Shown here: positions 1-6,912 of the stretch, one piece after another | Layout of the letters: every line of letters starts with the position of its first letter | Position numbering within the stretch: the stretch's first letter is position 1 | NCBI GenBank assembly: GCA_045653035.1 | Contig: JAZOLO010000005.1 | Coordinates: forward strand, 1 to 19,718 | From: RGIG6353 sp045653035 | GTDB taxonomy: Bacteria > Bacillota > Clostridia > Oscillospirales > SIG627 | Reading direction: 5' to 3' | DNA: 19,718 nt | Position numbers and translations under genes: made by a program | The notes under the pieces: generated by a model | What the model saw: only the letters and a program-made list of their open reading frames with translations | What the model was told of the DNA's origin: nothing | Database searches by the model: none

Positions 1-123
1 CAAACTGCGGTGTAAAATACAATTGCTTTTTGTCATTTAAACATATTTTTGCAATTTTTTGAAAGTAATGAATAAAATAATTCGTTTTGCAAAAATTTAA
101 TGTGTATTAAAATACGGTTTTAC

Positions 124-152
124 TTGACTTTGCGCCAAAAAAATTATATAAT
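124..152 (+). promoter_or_regulatory. Sigma-A promoter of greA-lysS
   Basis: TTGACT at 124-129 and TATAAT at 147-152 are separated by exactly 17 bp. The predicted transcript starts near 159, about 48 nt before the greA start. I see no other signal in bases 1-123, which are AT-rich and non-coding in every frame I read. Confidence 0.85.
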
Positions 153-206
153 AAATGTTCATATGACGGCTTTGTGCCGATAAAAAACAAAGGTGGTACT
201 TTTAAC

Positions 207-677
207 ATGGCAAAAACTATTAAAATTACCGAGGACGGACTTATTAAACTTCAAAACGAACTTGAATTTTTAAAAACTCAAGGTCGTACTGACATTGCTG
301 AAAAAATTAAGGTAGCACGTGGTTATGGTGACCTTTCTGAAAACAGCGAATACGATGAAGCAAAAAACGAACAGGCAAAAGTTGAAGGAAGAATTCTTGA
401 GCTTGAAGAAATTCTTAAAAACGTTGAGGTTGTTGAAAGCGTTAAGTCCTCAGGCGTTGGCTTTGGTAACACAGTAGTGATTGTTGATGCCGAGGGCAAC
501 AAATGTGAGTACACCATTGTAGGTGCGGCAGAAGCTAACTTCCTCGAAAACAAGGTTTCAAACGAGTCCCCTATCGGTGCGGCTCTCTTTGGTAAAAAGG
601 TTGGAGATACTGTTGAATTCACAACACCAGGCGGTGTAGAAAAGCTCACTATCAAGAATATAATTCACAACAAGTAA
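207..677 (+). CDS. greA: Transcription elongation factor GreA
   Basis: GreA rescues backtracked RNA polymerase by inserting its coiled coil into the secondary channel and stimulating transcript cleavage. The start is the ATG at 207, which gives MAKTIKITEDG, with AGGTGG at 191-196 about 10 nt upstream. An earlier in-frame start at 174 lies before this ribosome binding site and adds 11 residues that do not resemble GreA. The product is 156 aa, the normal family length. The N-terminal coiled coil spans about residues 10-75 and carries the tip motif GDLSENSEYDEA; its acidic D42 and E45 match the catalytic pair of the family. The FKBP-like C-terminal domain follows from about residue 80. It is the first gene of a two-gene operon and lysS starts 17 nt after its stop, a pairing common in Firmicutes. 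Confidence 0.97.
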   Translation: MAKTIKITEDGLIKLQNELEFLKTQGRTDIAEKIKVARGYGDLSENSEYDEAKNEQAKVEGRILELEEILKNVEVVESVKSSGVGFGNTVVIVDAEGNKCEYTIVGAAEANFLENKVSNESPIGAALFGKKVGDTVEFTTPGGVEKLTIKNIIHNK

Positions 678-693
678 AAAGGCGGATATTAAA

Positions 694-2196
694 ATGTCAG
701 ATATTGAAACAAACGTTACTCCAAACGAGAAAGAAGTTAACGTAAACGACCTTATAAAGATAAGATATGAAAAGCTTGATGCCCTCAAGGCGGCAGGCGA
801 AGATCCCTTTGAAATAACAAAATACAATCAAACTCACCACAGCCTTGAAATCAAAAATAACTTTGAGGCACTTGAAAACGCTCACGTTTCCGTTGCAGGA
901 AGAATGATGTCCAAGAGAATCATGGGTAAGGCTTCCTTCTGCAGTGTGCTCGACCTTCAAGGACAGATTCAGTGCTACGTTTCTCGTGACAGTCTTGGCG
1001 AAGAAGAATATGCAAAATTCAAGAAGCTTGACCTTGGCGATATAATCGGCGTTGAGGGCTACGTATTCAAGACAAAGACAGGTGAAACCTCAATTCACGC
1101 TGAAAAGCTCGTTCTTCTTACAAAGAGCCTTCAGATTCTTCCAGAGAAGTATCACGGTCTTACAAACACCGATATGCGTTACCGTCAGAGATACGTTGAC
1201 CTTATCATGAATCCCGAGGTAAAGGATACCTTTATCAAGCGTTCAAAGATTATCAGCACAATTCGTAAATATCTCGACACACAGGGCTTTATTGAAGTTG
1301 AAACACCTATGCTCGTTTCAAATGCAGGCGGTGCTGCGGCTCGTCCCTTTGAAACTCACTTCAATGCTCTTGACGAGGATTTCAAGCTTAGAATTTCTCT
1401 TGAGCTTTACCTCAAGCGTCTTATTGTAGGCGGTCTTGAAAAGGTATATGAGATAGGCAGAGTATTCCGTAATGAGGGTCTTGATACCCGCCATAACCCC
1501 GAATTTACTCTTATGGAGCTTTATCAGGCGTATACCGACTATAACGGAATGATGGACCTTACGGAAAATATGTTCCGCCACGTTGCACTGGAAGTGCTTG
1601 GCACAACTAAAATCGTTTACAACGGCGTTGAAATGGACCTTGGTAAGCCTTTTGAGCGTATCACGATGACCGACGCTGTTAAGAAATATTCGGGCGTTGA
1701 TTTCAATGAAATCAAAACCGACGAAGAAGCAAAGGCTATTGCCGATGAAAAGGGTGTTCACTACGAGGACAGACACAAGAGGGGCGACATTCTCTCACTC
1801 TTCTTTGAGGAGTTTGCAGAGGAGCATCTCATTCAGCCCACCTTCGTTACCGACCACCCCATCGAAATCTCTCCCCTTACAAAGAAGAAGCCCTCTGACC
1901 CTGCACTCGTTGAACGTTTTGAAATGTTCATGAACGGTTGGGAAATGTGTAACGCTTATTCAGAGCTTAACGACCCCATCGACCAGAGAGAGCGCTTCAA
2001 GGCTCAGGAGGAGCTCCTTGCACAGGGCGATGAGGAAGCAAACCGCACCGACGAGGACTTCATGAATGCACTCGAAATCGGTATGCCTCCTACGGGCGGT
2101 ATAGGATATGGAATCGACAGACTTTGTATGCTTCTTACAGACTCTGCGGCTATCCGTGACGTACTTCTCTTCCCCACAATGAAGCCACTTGATTAA
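694..2196 (+). CDS. lysS: Lysyl-tRNA synthetase, class II
   Basis: LysRS charges tRNA-Lys with lysine in the cytoplasm. The 500-aa product has the usual class IIb layout. An OB-fold anticodon-binding domain covers about residues 60-145 (HVSVAGRMMSKR). The catalytic core has motif 1 around 186-207 (GFIEVETPML), motif 2 at 251-271 (VYEIGRVFRNEG and RHNPEF) and motif 3 near the C-terminus (GIGYGIDRLCM, about 469-479). It ends in LLFPTMKPLD, a typical LysRS terminus. A GGCGG ribosome binding site at 681-685 precedes the ATG. It is cotranscribed with greA from the promoter at 124 and ends at the hairpin at 2203. The last 14 bases of the gene plus one more recur at 2773-2787. Confidence 0.97.
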   Translation: MSDIETNVTPNEKEVNVNDLIKIRYEKLDALKAAGEDPFEITKYNQTHHSLEIKNNFEALENAHVSVAGRMMSKRIMGKASFCSVLDLQGQIQCYVSRDSLGEEEYAKFKKLDLGDIIGVEGYVFKTKTGETSIHAEKLVLLTKSLQILPEKYHGLTNTDMRYRQRYVDLIMNPEVKDTFIKRSKIISTIRKYLDTQGFIEVETPMLVSNAGGAAARPFETHFNALDEDFKLRISLELYLKRLIVGGLEKVYEIGRVFRNEGLDTRHNPEFTLMELYQAYTDYNGMMDLTENMFRHVALEVLGTTKIVYNGVEMDLGKPFERITMTDAVKKYSGVDFNEIKTDEEAKAIADEKGVHYEDRHKRGDILSLFFEEFAEEHLIQPTFVTDHPIEISPLTKKKPSDPALVERFEMFMNGWEMCNAYSELNDPIDQRERFKAQEELLAQGDEEANRTDEDFMNALEIGMPPTGGIGYGIDRLCMLLTDSAAIRDVLLFPTMKPLD

Positions 2197-2197
2197 A
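2183..2197 (+). repeat. 15-bp direct repeat, copy 1 (lysS 3' end)
   Basis: AGCCACTTGATTAAA covers the last codons and the stop of lysS. An identical copy lies 590 bp downstream at 2773-2787. The two copies bracket the psiE-like gene with its own promoter and terminator. Confidence 0.85.
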
Positions 2198-2202
2198 AAA
2201 TT

Positions 2203-2238
2203 ACACCCTATGATTTTTTCATCATAGGGTGTTTTTTT
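2203..2238. terminator. Bidirectional terminator between lysS and the psiE-like gene
   Basis: A perfect 12-bp stem (ACACCCTATGAT at 2203-2214 with its complement at 2221-2232) has a 6-nt loop. It is followed on the plus strand by a run of seven T (2232-2238). On the minus strand the bases after the stem are AATTTTTTAA. It can therefore stop both lysS and the convergent minus-strand gene. Confidence 0.92.
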
Positions 2239-2240
2239 AG

Positions 2241-2696
2241 TTAAAACCTTACCGTATCCTTCTCGTTACTATGCACTTCTTCTGCCGTCTTATTTTCAAC
2301 AAGTCCGTCGGGAGTTTCTACCATATCATGACTCTTAAGAAGAAACCTTCTTACGCCAAATAAAATGGCTATTGCTATAACAGTTATAAAATTTTCCCAG
2401 TACTCTGCATGACCTACTATAAGACGACGTGCAAGGGCAAACGCTAAAACCTCAATTATGGTTTCAGGGGTATGCTTACAGAGCATCTTTATAAGCTCGG
2501 CACCTATTGCAAGAGCAATTGCTTTATCTAAAATTACAACTAATGCATCAAAGCCCTTTAGTTTTGTCGATACGTCTATCAAATCGATAACCATATGTAC
2601 TGCAAAAACTGCAATTGCAACGCATACTATTATTGAAATAATTAACTCAAAAATATAGCTTACCTCAAACATTTTGTCCTGTAATTTTTTTCTCAT
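2241..2696 (-). CDS. PsiE-like small membrane protein
   Basis: The 151-aa product looks like a member of the phosphate-starvation-inducible PsiE family (PsiE-like, PF06146). Its biochemical role is unknown. Four hydrophobic segments can be seen: about residues 13-38 (FELIISIIVCVAIAVFAVHM), 48-66 (FDALVVILDKAIALAIGAEL), 80-95 and 101-115 (ENFITVIAIAILFGVRRFL). The conserved-looking KHTPETIIEVLAFALARRLIV block links segments two and three. The C-terminal 35 residues are hydrophilic and probably cytoplasmic. An AAGGAG ribosome binding site lies upstream, and the gene has its own promoter at 2727-2755 and shares the terminator at 2203. It sits alone between two copies of the lysS tail. The family call rests on the pattern of the central block and the topology, so treat the name as probable. 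Confidence 0.7.
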   Translation of the reverse strand: MRKKLQDKMFEVSYIFELIISIIVCVAIAVFAVHMVIDLIDVSTKLKGFDALVVILDKAIALAIGAELIKMLCKHTPETIIEVLAFALARRLIVGHAEYWENFITVIAIAILFGVRRFLLKSHDMVETPDGLVENKTAEEVHSNEKDTVRF

Positions 2697-2726
2697 AAAT
2701 TTTCTCCTTTATTTTCCTACAAAATA

Positions 2727-2755
2727 AGTATAACAAAATCACAAACAAAATTCAA
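2727..2755 (-). promoter_or_regulatory. Promoter of the psiE-like gene
   Basis: Read on the minus strand, TTGAAT (2755-2750) and TATACT (2732-2727) are 17 bp apart, about 30 nt before the start codon at 2696. It lies wholly inside the stretch bracketed by the 15-bp repeats. Confidence 0.75.
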
Positions 2756-2772
2756 GTATTTGTTATAATTTC

Positions 2773-2787
2773 AGCCACTTGATTAAA
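2773..2787 (+). repeat. 15-bp direct repeat, copy 2
   Basis: This is an exact copy of 2183-2197, including the lysS stop codon. It stands in non-coding DNA, 15 bp before a strong plus-oriented hairpin terminator, so the order repeat-then-terminator mimics the end of lysS. Confidence 0.85.
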
Positions 2788-2802
2788 GATAAACAGCAAA
2801 AG

Positions 2803-2835
2803 CCTCTCTGCTGAAAATCAGCAGAGAGGTTTTTT
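2803..2835 (+). terminator. Strong intrinsic terminator, plus-oriented
   Basis: A perfect 12-bp stem (CCTCTCTGCTGA at 2803-2814 with 2818-2829) closes a 3-nt loop and is followed by six T (2830-2835). The best T-run is on the plus strand, yet the only plus-strand gene upstream is lysS, beyond another terminator. On the minus strand it follows the XRE gene directly but with only a short T-run (CTTTTG). It may serve the XRE gene now and have served lysS originally. Confidence 0.85.
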
Positions 2836-2840
2836 ATGAA

Positions 2841-3071
2841 TTAGTCTTCTTCAAGGAATTTGGACGGCGGAACGTTTAACACCTGTCCAATTTTAAACAG
2901 AGTTTCAAGAGAAACGCCTCGAATAGTACCTGTACCTTCGATCTGACCTACAAAGTTTACGCTTTTGTCTATTAGTTCGGCGAAGTATTCTTGAGTGTAA
3001 CCAGCCTTTTTACGATAATACGCAATTTTTAAACCTAAAGTTATATATTTATCAGGAAATTCTGTTTTCAT
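2841..3071 (-). CDS. XRE-family helix-turn-helix regulator
   Basis: The 76-aa protein is essentially a single HTH_XRE domain. The helix-turn-helix lies at about residues 25-46 (YTQEYFAELIDKSVNFVGQIE), followed by the typical closing helix SLETLFKIGQVLNVPPSKFLE. It likely binds DNA as a dimer. A GGGAGG ribosome binding site lies about 8 nt before the ATG. It is divergent from the SLOG-family gene, and the shared 134-bp gap holds four AAGTAAA copies, one overlapping the -35 of the neighbour. By inference it regulates itself and that neighbour. No ligand domain is present. Confidence 0.88.
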   Translation of the reverse strand: MKTEFPDKYITLGLKIAYYRKKAGYTQEYFAELIDKSVNFVGQIEGTGTIRGVSLETLFKIGQVLNVPPSKFLEED

Positions 3072-3107
3072 TATTTCGCCTCCCTTAATAATATTTTATA
3101 GGGAAAC

Positions 3108-3193
3108 AAGTAAAATTATAACTTATCCCAAGTAAACGTTTATTTACTTTAAGTCAATTATAGTGTATAATAATTAAAACATCATTTACTTGG
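3108..3193. promoter_or_regulatory. Divergent control region with four AAGTAAA motifs and a promoter
   Basis: AAGTAAA occurs at 3108-3114 and 3130-3136, and as its complement TTTACTT at 3143-3149 and 3185-3191. The middle pair forms an inverted repeat with a 6-nt spacer. The outermost copy extends the match to CCAAGTAAA/TTTACTTGG (3128-3136 and 3185-3193). A plus-strand promoter, TTTACT 3143-3148 with TATAAT 3166-3171 at 17 bp, has its -35 inside the right half of the inverted repeat. A minus-strand TATAAT (3120-3115) may serve the XRE gene, but I see no good -35 for it. This is a plausible operator array for the XRE protein. Confidence 0.65.
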
Positions 3194-3205
3194 AGTGAAA
3201 CAAAA

Positions 3206-3676
3206 ATGAAAGATAATACTTGTTGTTTCTTCGGACACAGAACTATAAACGAAACCGAGGAATTGAAAAAGAAGCTTCATAAAACTATTGAAAGGCTTAT
3301 TGTGGAGGAAAAGGTAGATACGTTTTTATTTGGAAGCAAAAGCCGTTTCGACAGTCTGTGTCTTGAAATTGTAACCGAAATAAAAGAAAAACACCCTCAC
3401 ATAAAGAGAGTTTACGTGAGGGCAGAATTTCCTGTTATAAGTGATGATTATAAGGATTATTTGCTAAAATCTTACGATGATACATATTATCCTGAAAAAA
3501 TACTTGATGCAGGTAAAGCAGTGTACGTTGAGCGTAACTGTGAAATGATAAATAGTAGTCGTTTCTGCATCGTTTACTATGATGAAGCCTACTCCCCCAT
3601 AAGACTCCGCAGCGGTACAAAGATAGCGCTTGACTATGCCATAAAGCAAGGAAAGAACATTATTTGCTTGAAGTAA
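3206..3676 (+). CDS. SLOG-family protein (DUF1273/YpsA-like)
   Basis: The 156-aa protein starts with a strand leading into CCFFGHR (residues 6-12). This is the signature of the DUF1273-like branch of the SLOG Rossmann superfamily. A second motif, FLFGSKSRFDSLCLEIV (about 40-56), and the C-terminal RSGTKIALDYAIKQGKNII block (135-153) complete a Rossmannoid fold expected to bind a nucleotide-derived ligand. The function is not established. SLOG relatives are known as nucleotide sensors or lysine-decarboxylase-like enzymes, and some sit in conflict systems. The ATG at 3206 follows a GGAG (3192-3195). The gene is monocistronic and divergent from an XRE regulator, with operator-like repeats between them. 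No obvious terminator follows before the MATE promoter. Confidence 0.75.
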   Translation: MKDNTCCFFGHRTINETEELKKKLHKTIERLIVEEKVDTFLFGSKSRFDSLCLEIVTEIKEKHPHIKRVYVRAEFPVISDDYKDYLLKSYDDTYYPEKILDAGKAVYVERNCEMINSSRFCIVYYDEAYSPIRLRSGTKIALDYAIKQGKNIICLK

Positions 3677-3702
3677 CTAAACAACAGCACACTTTATTTA
3701 CT

Positions 3703-3753
3703 CTAAAACGTTTTAGCTATTGATAAAACAATGAATTTATGCTAAAATAGCAT
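3703..3753 (+). promoter_or_regulatory. Dyad-rich promoter of the MATE transporter
   Basis: TTGATA (3720-3725) and TAAAAT (3743-3748) are 17 bp apart. A perfect 14-bp palindrome, CTAAAACGTTTTAG (3703-3716), abuts the -35. The -10 sits in the loop of ATGCT-AAAAT-AGCAT (3739-3753). TTTTAGC (3711-3717) is also repeated inverted as GCTAAAA (3741-3747). The symmetry suggests a repressor site over the promoter. Its regulator is not identified. Confidence 0.7.
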
Positions 3754-3778
3754 GTAAATTATAAGGTGAGGTGAGAAG

Positions 3779-5125
3779 ATGGCAAGAATTACAAATATGA
3801 CGGAAGGCAATCCTACCCGTCTTATACTTTCTTTTGCATTTCCTCTCATTATCACTAACATTGGTCAACAGCTTTATTTTATAATCGACACGGCAATCGT
3901 TGGCAGAGGTGTTGGAGTATCGGCACTTGCAGCGGTTGGTTGTACGGGTTGGATATACGGCATAATAACGTGGAGTATCATGGCGCTGACCTACGGATTT
4001 TCCACCTTTATCTCCCGTTATTTCGGCATGGATGATAAAAATATGATAAACCGATGCTTTGGCATGTCGGTTATTCTTTCATTTATTATAAGTATTATTT
4101 TTACTGTTGTAGGTATTCTGGTATCTAGACCGCTTCTTATTCTTCTTGACACTCCGCCAGAAATAATAGAGGACGCCGTAATATATCTTTACGTAATGAT
4201 TGGCGGAACCTTTGCGGTCATGGGTTATAACCTTACCTCTGCTGTTCTCCGTGCTTTCGGTGACGGAAAATCACCTCTTATCGCAATGATAATTGCGGCA
4301 ATACTCAACGTAGGGCTTGACCTGCTCTTTGTAGTGGTATTCCCTTGGGGTGTTTTCGGTGCGGCTCTTGCATCGGTTATTTCACAGCTTGTTTCCTTTA
4401 TTTACTGTATCTTTGAAATAAAGAAAATCCCCTTTATAGAAACAAAAAAAGAGTACTACAAGTGGGACAGTGCTTTGGCATCAAGTCTTTTGAAGTTCAG
4501 CTTGCCACTTGCTATGCAAAACGCCGTTTTATCGGCGGGCGGTCTTGTGCTTCAATCGGCTGTAAATCTTGAGGGAAGTATATTTATTGCAGGTTATACA
4601 GCCACAAACAGGCTTTACGGAATGTTTGAGTGTACTGCCATTGCTCTCGGTCAGTCAATTACCACCTTCATGTCGCAAAACTACGGAATAGGCAATATAG
4701 AGCGAGTAAAGAAAGGCTTTAAGATATCTTTCTTTATTTGTATTTTCTTCTCTGTCGTGGTATCTGTAATAATGATGGTGCTTGGCAAATTCCTTTTAGG
4801 GCTGTTTATTGACCCTTCGGAGGCAGGTGCCGCAGAGTCACTTGAAATAGCTTTCAGGTATCTTTTTGTGATGCTTTGCTCACTTGTAATATTATATCTC
4901 ATTTACGTTTACCGTTCGACGCTTCAGGCAATAGGAAACTCCACGTGGTCGATGATTTCGGGCTTCGGGGAATGTTTTGTAAGAATACTGTTTGCAGAGG
5001 TTTTTTACGTTCTTTGGGGCAGAGAGGTCATATACTTCGTTGAGACGGGTGCATGGATAGGTGCTCTTGTATTTGTTATTCCGCCCTGTCATTATTACCT
5101 TAAAAAAATAATGAAAGAAAATTAA
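3779..5125 (+). CDS. MATE-family multidrug/cation antiporter
   Basis: This is an inner-membrane multidrug and toxin extrusion transporter, expected to export drugs or metabolites in exchange for Na+ or H+. The 448-aa length and about 12 hydrophobic helices fit the family. The two MatE halves are visible. The first half begins TEGNPTRLILSFAFPLIITN, includes QQLYFIIDTAIVGRGVG and ends around residue 210. The second begins near LLKFSLPLAMQNAVLSAG (about 240), followed by GQSITTFMSQNYGIGN. The N-terminal (M)TEGNP-I/L-ILSFALP pattern is typical of clostridial NorM/DinF-like members. Ribosome binding sites AAGGTGAG (3763-3770) and GGTGAG (3770-3775) precede the ATG. The substrate cannot be read from the sequence, and the neighbours give no functional link. 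Confidence 0.93.
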   Translation: MARITNMTEGNPTRLILSFAFPLIITNIGQQLYFIIDTAIVGRGVGVSALAAVGCTGWIYGIITWSIMALTYGFSTFISRYFGMDDKNMINRCFGMSVILSFIISIIFTVVGILVSRPLLILLDTPPEIIEDAVIYLYVMIGGTFAVMGYNLTSAVLRAFGDGKSPLIAMIIAAILNVGLDLLFVVVFPWGVFGAALASVISQLVSFIYCIFEIKKIPFIETKKEYYKWDSALASSLLKFSLPLAMQNAVLSAGGLVLQSAVNLEGSIFIAGYTATNRLYGMFECTAIALGQSITTFMSQNYGIGNIERVKKGFKISFFICIFFSVVVSVIMMVLGKFLLGLFIDPSEAGAAESLEIAFRYLFVMLCSLVILYLIYVYRSTLQAIGNSTWSMISGFGECFVRILFAEVFYVLWGREVIYFVETGAWIGALVFVIPPCHYYLKKIMKEN

Positions 5126-5136
5126 AATGCCGTTCA

Positions 5137-5165
5137 TTGACAAAAAAATTGCGGAAGTATATAAT
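5137..5165 (+). promoter_or_regulatory. Perfect consensus sigma-A promoter
   Basis: TTGACA (5137-5142) and TATAAT (5160-5165) are separated by exactly 17 bp, a complete match to the consensus. The start codon of the next gene is 30 nt past the -10. Strong constitutive expression of the downstream pair is expected. Confidence 0.93.
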
Positions 5166-5195
5166 TAAATAAATAAAGTAGTTAAGGGTAGAAAT

Positions 5196-6449
5196 ATGGA
5201 AAAAATGACTTTTCGCCAAAAGCTTGAAAATCTTTGGTATCACAATAAGGTTGCAATAATTGTGGTACCTGTATTCTTGATTTTTATAATAATATCTACA
5301 GTACAGCTTTTTACAAAAGATAAGCCTGATGCGAATTTCCTTTATATGGGACCTGCGGCGATAGCCTTTCAGGGTGAGGGATATTTACAGGAGTCTATTG
5401 CCAATGTTATGAAAGAGGACTACAACAACGACGGCAAAAAATACGTGGACTACATTGAACTGACTGCACTTGACCCAAGCGACACCTTTAACGACGAGAC
5501 AGGTGACTTTGCTACGGGATACACGACATACGACGTTCAGCAGACTGTTGGTGACAGCTTCGCGGCACAGATAATTGCAGGCGACTCTATGATATATCTT
5601 CTTGATGAAAAGTATTTCGGTGTTGCAAAAGATACAAACGTGCTGATGCCTTTATCAGAGGCACTTGGGTACACCCCAGAATTTGCAATAAACGAGTACG
5701 CCGTTTATCTTCGCGACCTTGACGTTTACTACATGCCAGGCTTCAAGCTTCTTCCTGAATCTACACTTTTGTGCATTAGATATCCTGTTACCCTTACAAG
5801 CGGTAAAACAGAGGTAGAAACTCGCGAAAGGTGTAATATCAGTGTTTTCCGTGATATGTTCTCCTACGTATATGCGGATAAGCCCGAAAAGCCCAAGGAA
5901 GCTTTACCTGTAAAAACTACTCTCGATGACTTTAGGGTGATGCTTAAGAGCTACGCCACCGAAAAGAGGCTTGAGATATCTGAGGATGTAATTGAAAGCG
6001 TGTCCGACATTGCACCAGATAGATTTTTTGAGGAAACAGGGGCTGACCTTTATAAGGCTGACGGGGTAGCTTATCTCGTACACTGCGGAAAGATATACGT
6101 TCTCGGCAAACACGTCGGCGGTGCGGGACTGCTTGACGTTGAAGTGTGCAACTTCGATAATAATGATAAAAACGACATTATCTTCTCCTACTCATATAAA
6201 AACGGTGATGAGGTTGTTTCGTCAATTTCGGTATTCAACTTTACATCGTTGAAGGAAACGTTTTTATCTGTTTCCGCCCCTATGCCACTTGTTTTACAAA
6301 AGCAAGAAAACGGTAAGGTTGACGTTTACGGAATAAATGAGAAGATAGAGGGACTCTCAAATTCACTCATTTTGACGGATAAAAATGGTACGCATTTATG
6401 CACCGTCTTCGGTGATGGAAAAGACGTACTTATTAAAGCTATAGAATAG
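5196..6449 (+). CDS. Membrane-anchored protein of unknown function
   Basis: I do not recognise this 417-aa family. A short basic N-terminus (FRQKLENLWYHNK) is followed by one hydrophobic segment at about residues 18-39, with no signal-peptidase site. The protein is therefore probably anchored by its N-terminus with a large extracytoplasmic domain. The ectodomain is acidic and rich in Asp, Tyr and Val. The segment near residues 308-345 (VGGAGLLDVEVCNFDNNDKN and following) resembles a beta-propeller or Ca-binding blade, with alternating strands and a DNNDKND turn, but I would not assign a domain. AAGGG (5184-5188) precedes the ATG, and a perfect consensus promoter lies just upstream. ruvX follows after 11 nt, and its ribosome binding site overlaps this stop codon, so the two are cotranscribed. 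Confidence 0.8.
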   Translation: MEKMTFRQKLENLWYHNKVAIIVVPVFLIFIIISTVQLFTKDKPDANFLYMGPAAIAFQGEGYLQESIANVMKEDYNNDGKKYVDYIELTALDPSDTFNDETGDFATGYTTYDVQQTVGDSFAAQIIAGDSMIYLLDEKYFGVAKDTNVLMPLSEALGYTPEFAINEYAVYLRDLDVYYMPGFKLLPESTLLCIRYPVTLTSGKTEVETRERCNISVFRDMFSYVYADKPEKPKEALPVKTTLDDFRVMLKSYATEKRLEISEDVIESVSDIAPDRFFEETGADLYKADGVAYLVHCGKIYVLGKHVGGAGLLDVEVCNFDNNDKNDIIFSYSYKNGDEVVSSISVFNFTSLKETFLSVSAPMPLVLQKQENGKVDVYGINEKIEGLSNSLILTDKNGTHLCTVFGDGKDVLIKAIE

Positions 6450-6460
6450 GAAGTGATTTT

Positions 6461-6877
6461 ATTAGAATTCTTGCAATAGATTACGGTGATGCACGGGTAG
6501 GCTTTGCTACCTGTGATAAGGACGAAATCATCGCCACAGGGCTTCGTACAGAAAAGGTAAGAGGTATGAGAGGGGCGGCTGAAATATCGGCTGAGATTGC
6601 AAAAGCCGAGGGTGCTGAAATGATTGTTGTGGGACTCCCTCTCAACATGGACGGCACAAGAGGCTTTCGTGTTGAAAACACTCTTGCCTTTATTGAAATT
6701 CTAAAAACGCTGACAGACCTGCCTATTGAAACCTCCGACGAGCGTTGTACTACTGTTACGGCATACTCCTTTATGAATATGTCGGGTACTAAAAAGAGTA
6801 AAAAACGCGGTATAGTTGATACAGTTGCGGCAGAGATAATACTTCAAAGCTTTATAGATAAGAGAAAAAGAAAGTAA
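6461..6877 (+). CDS. ruvX: Holliday-junction resolvase-like YqgF/RuvX, with an AUU start
   Basis: RuvX/YqgF is an RNase H-fold nuclease tied to 16S/pre-rRNA processing and possibly Holliday junction resolution. The frame gives (I/M)RILAIDYGDARVGFA at the N-terminus, VVGLPLNMDG (57-66), TSDERCTTVTA (91-101) and GIVDTVAAEIIL (117-128). The expected acidic residues D7, E94 and D120 are all present. Length from 6461 is 138 aa, the family norm. The first in-frame ATG is at 6566, 35 codons inside the conserved fold and past D7. No ATG, GTG or TTG lies in this frame between the upstream stop and 6566. ATT at 6461 falls where the family Met belongs and is 7 nt after AGGAAG (6448-6453). An AUU start is therefore the best reading. 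A sequencing error in an ATG is the alternative. Confidence 0.88.
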   Translation: MRILAIDYGDARVGFATCDKDEIIATGLRTEKVRGMRGAAEISAEIAKAEGAEMIVVGLPLNMDGTRGFRVENTLAFIEILKTLTDLPIETSDERCTTVTAYSFMNMSGTKKSKKRGIVDTVAAEIILQSFIDKRKRK

Positions 6878-6912
6878 ATTCGGGCAATATTTGCCTGAAT
6901 TTACTTTCTTTT
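6866..6912. terminator. Bidirectional terminator overlapping two stop codons
   Basis: A stem of about 22 bp (6866-6887 with 6891-6912, one G-T wobble, 3-nt loop) contains the ruvX stop (6875-6877) and touches the stop of the convergent carboxypeptidase gene (6911-6913). The A-rich left flank and TCTTTTATTT right side can provide a U-run in either direction. Confidence 0.85.

Noticed and set aside
174..206. N-terminal extension of GreA by 11 residues
   Set aside because: It lies upstream of the AGGTGG site, and the family starts at MAKTIKIT.
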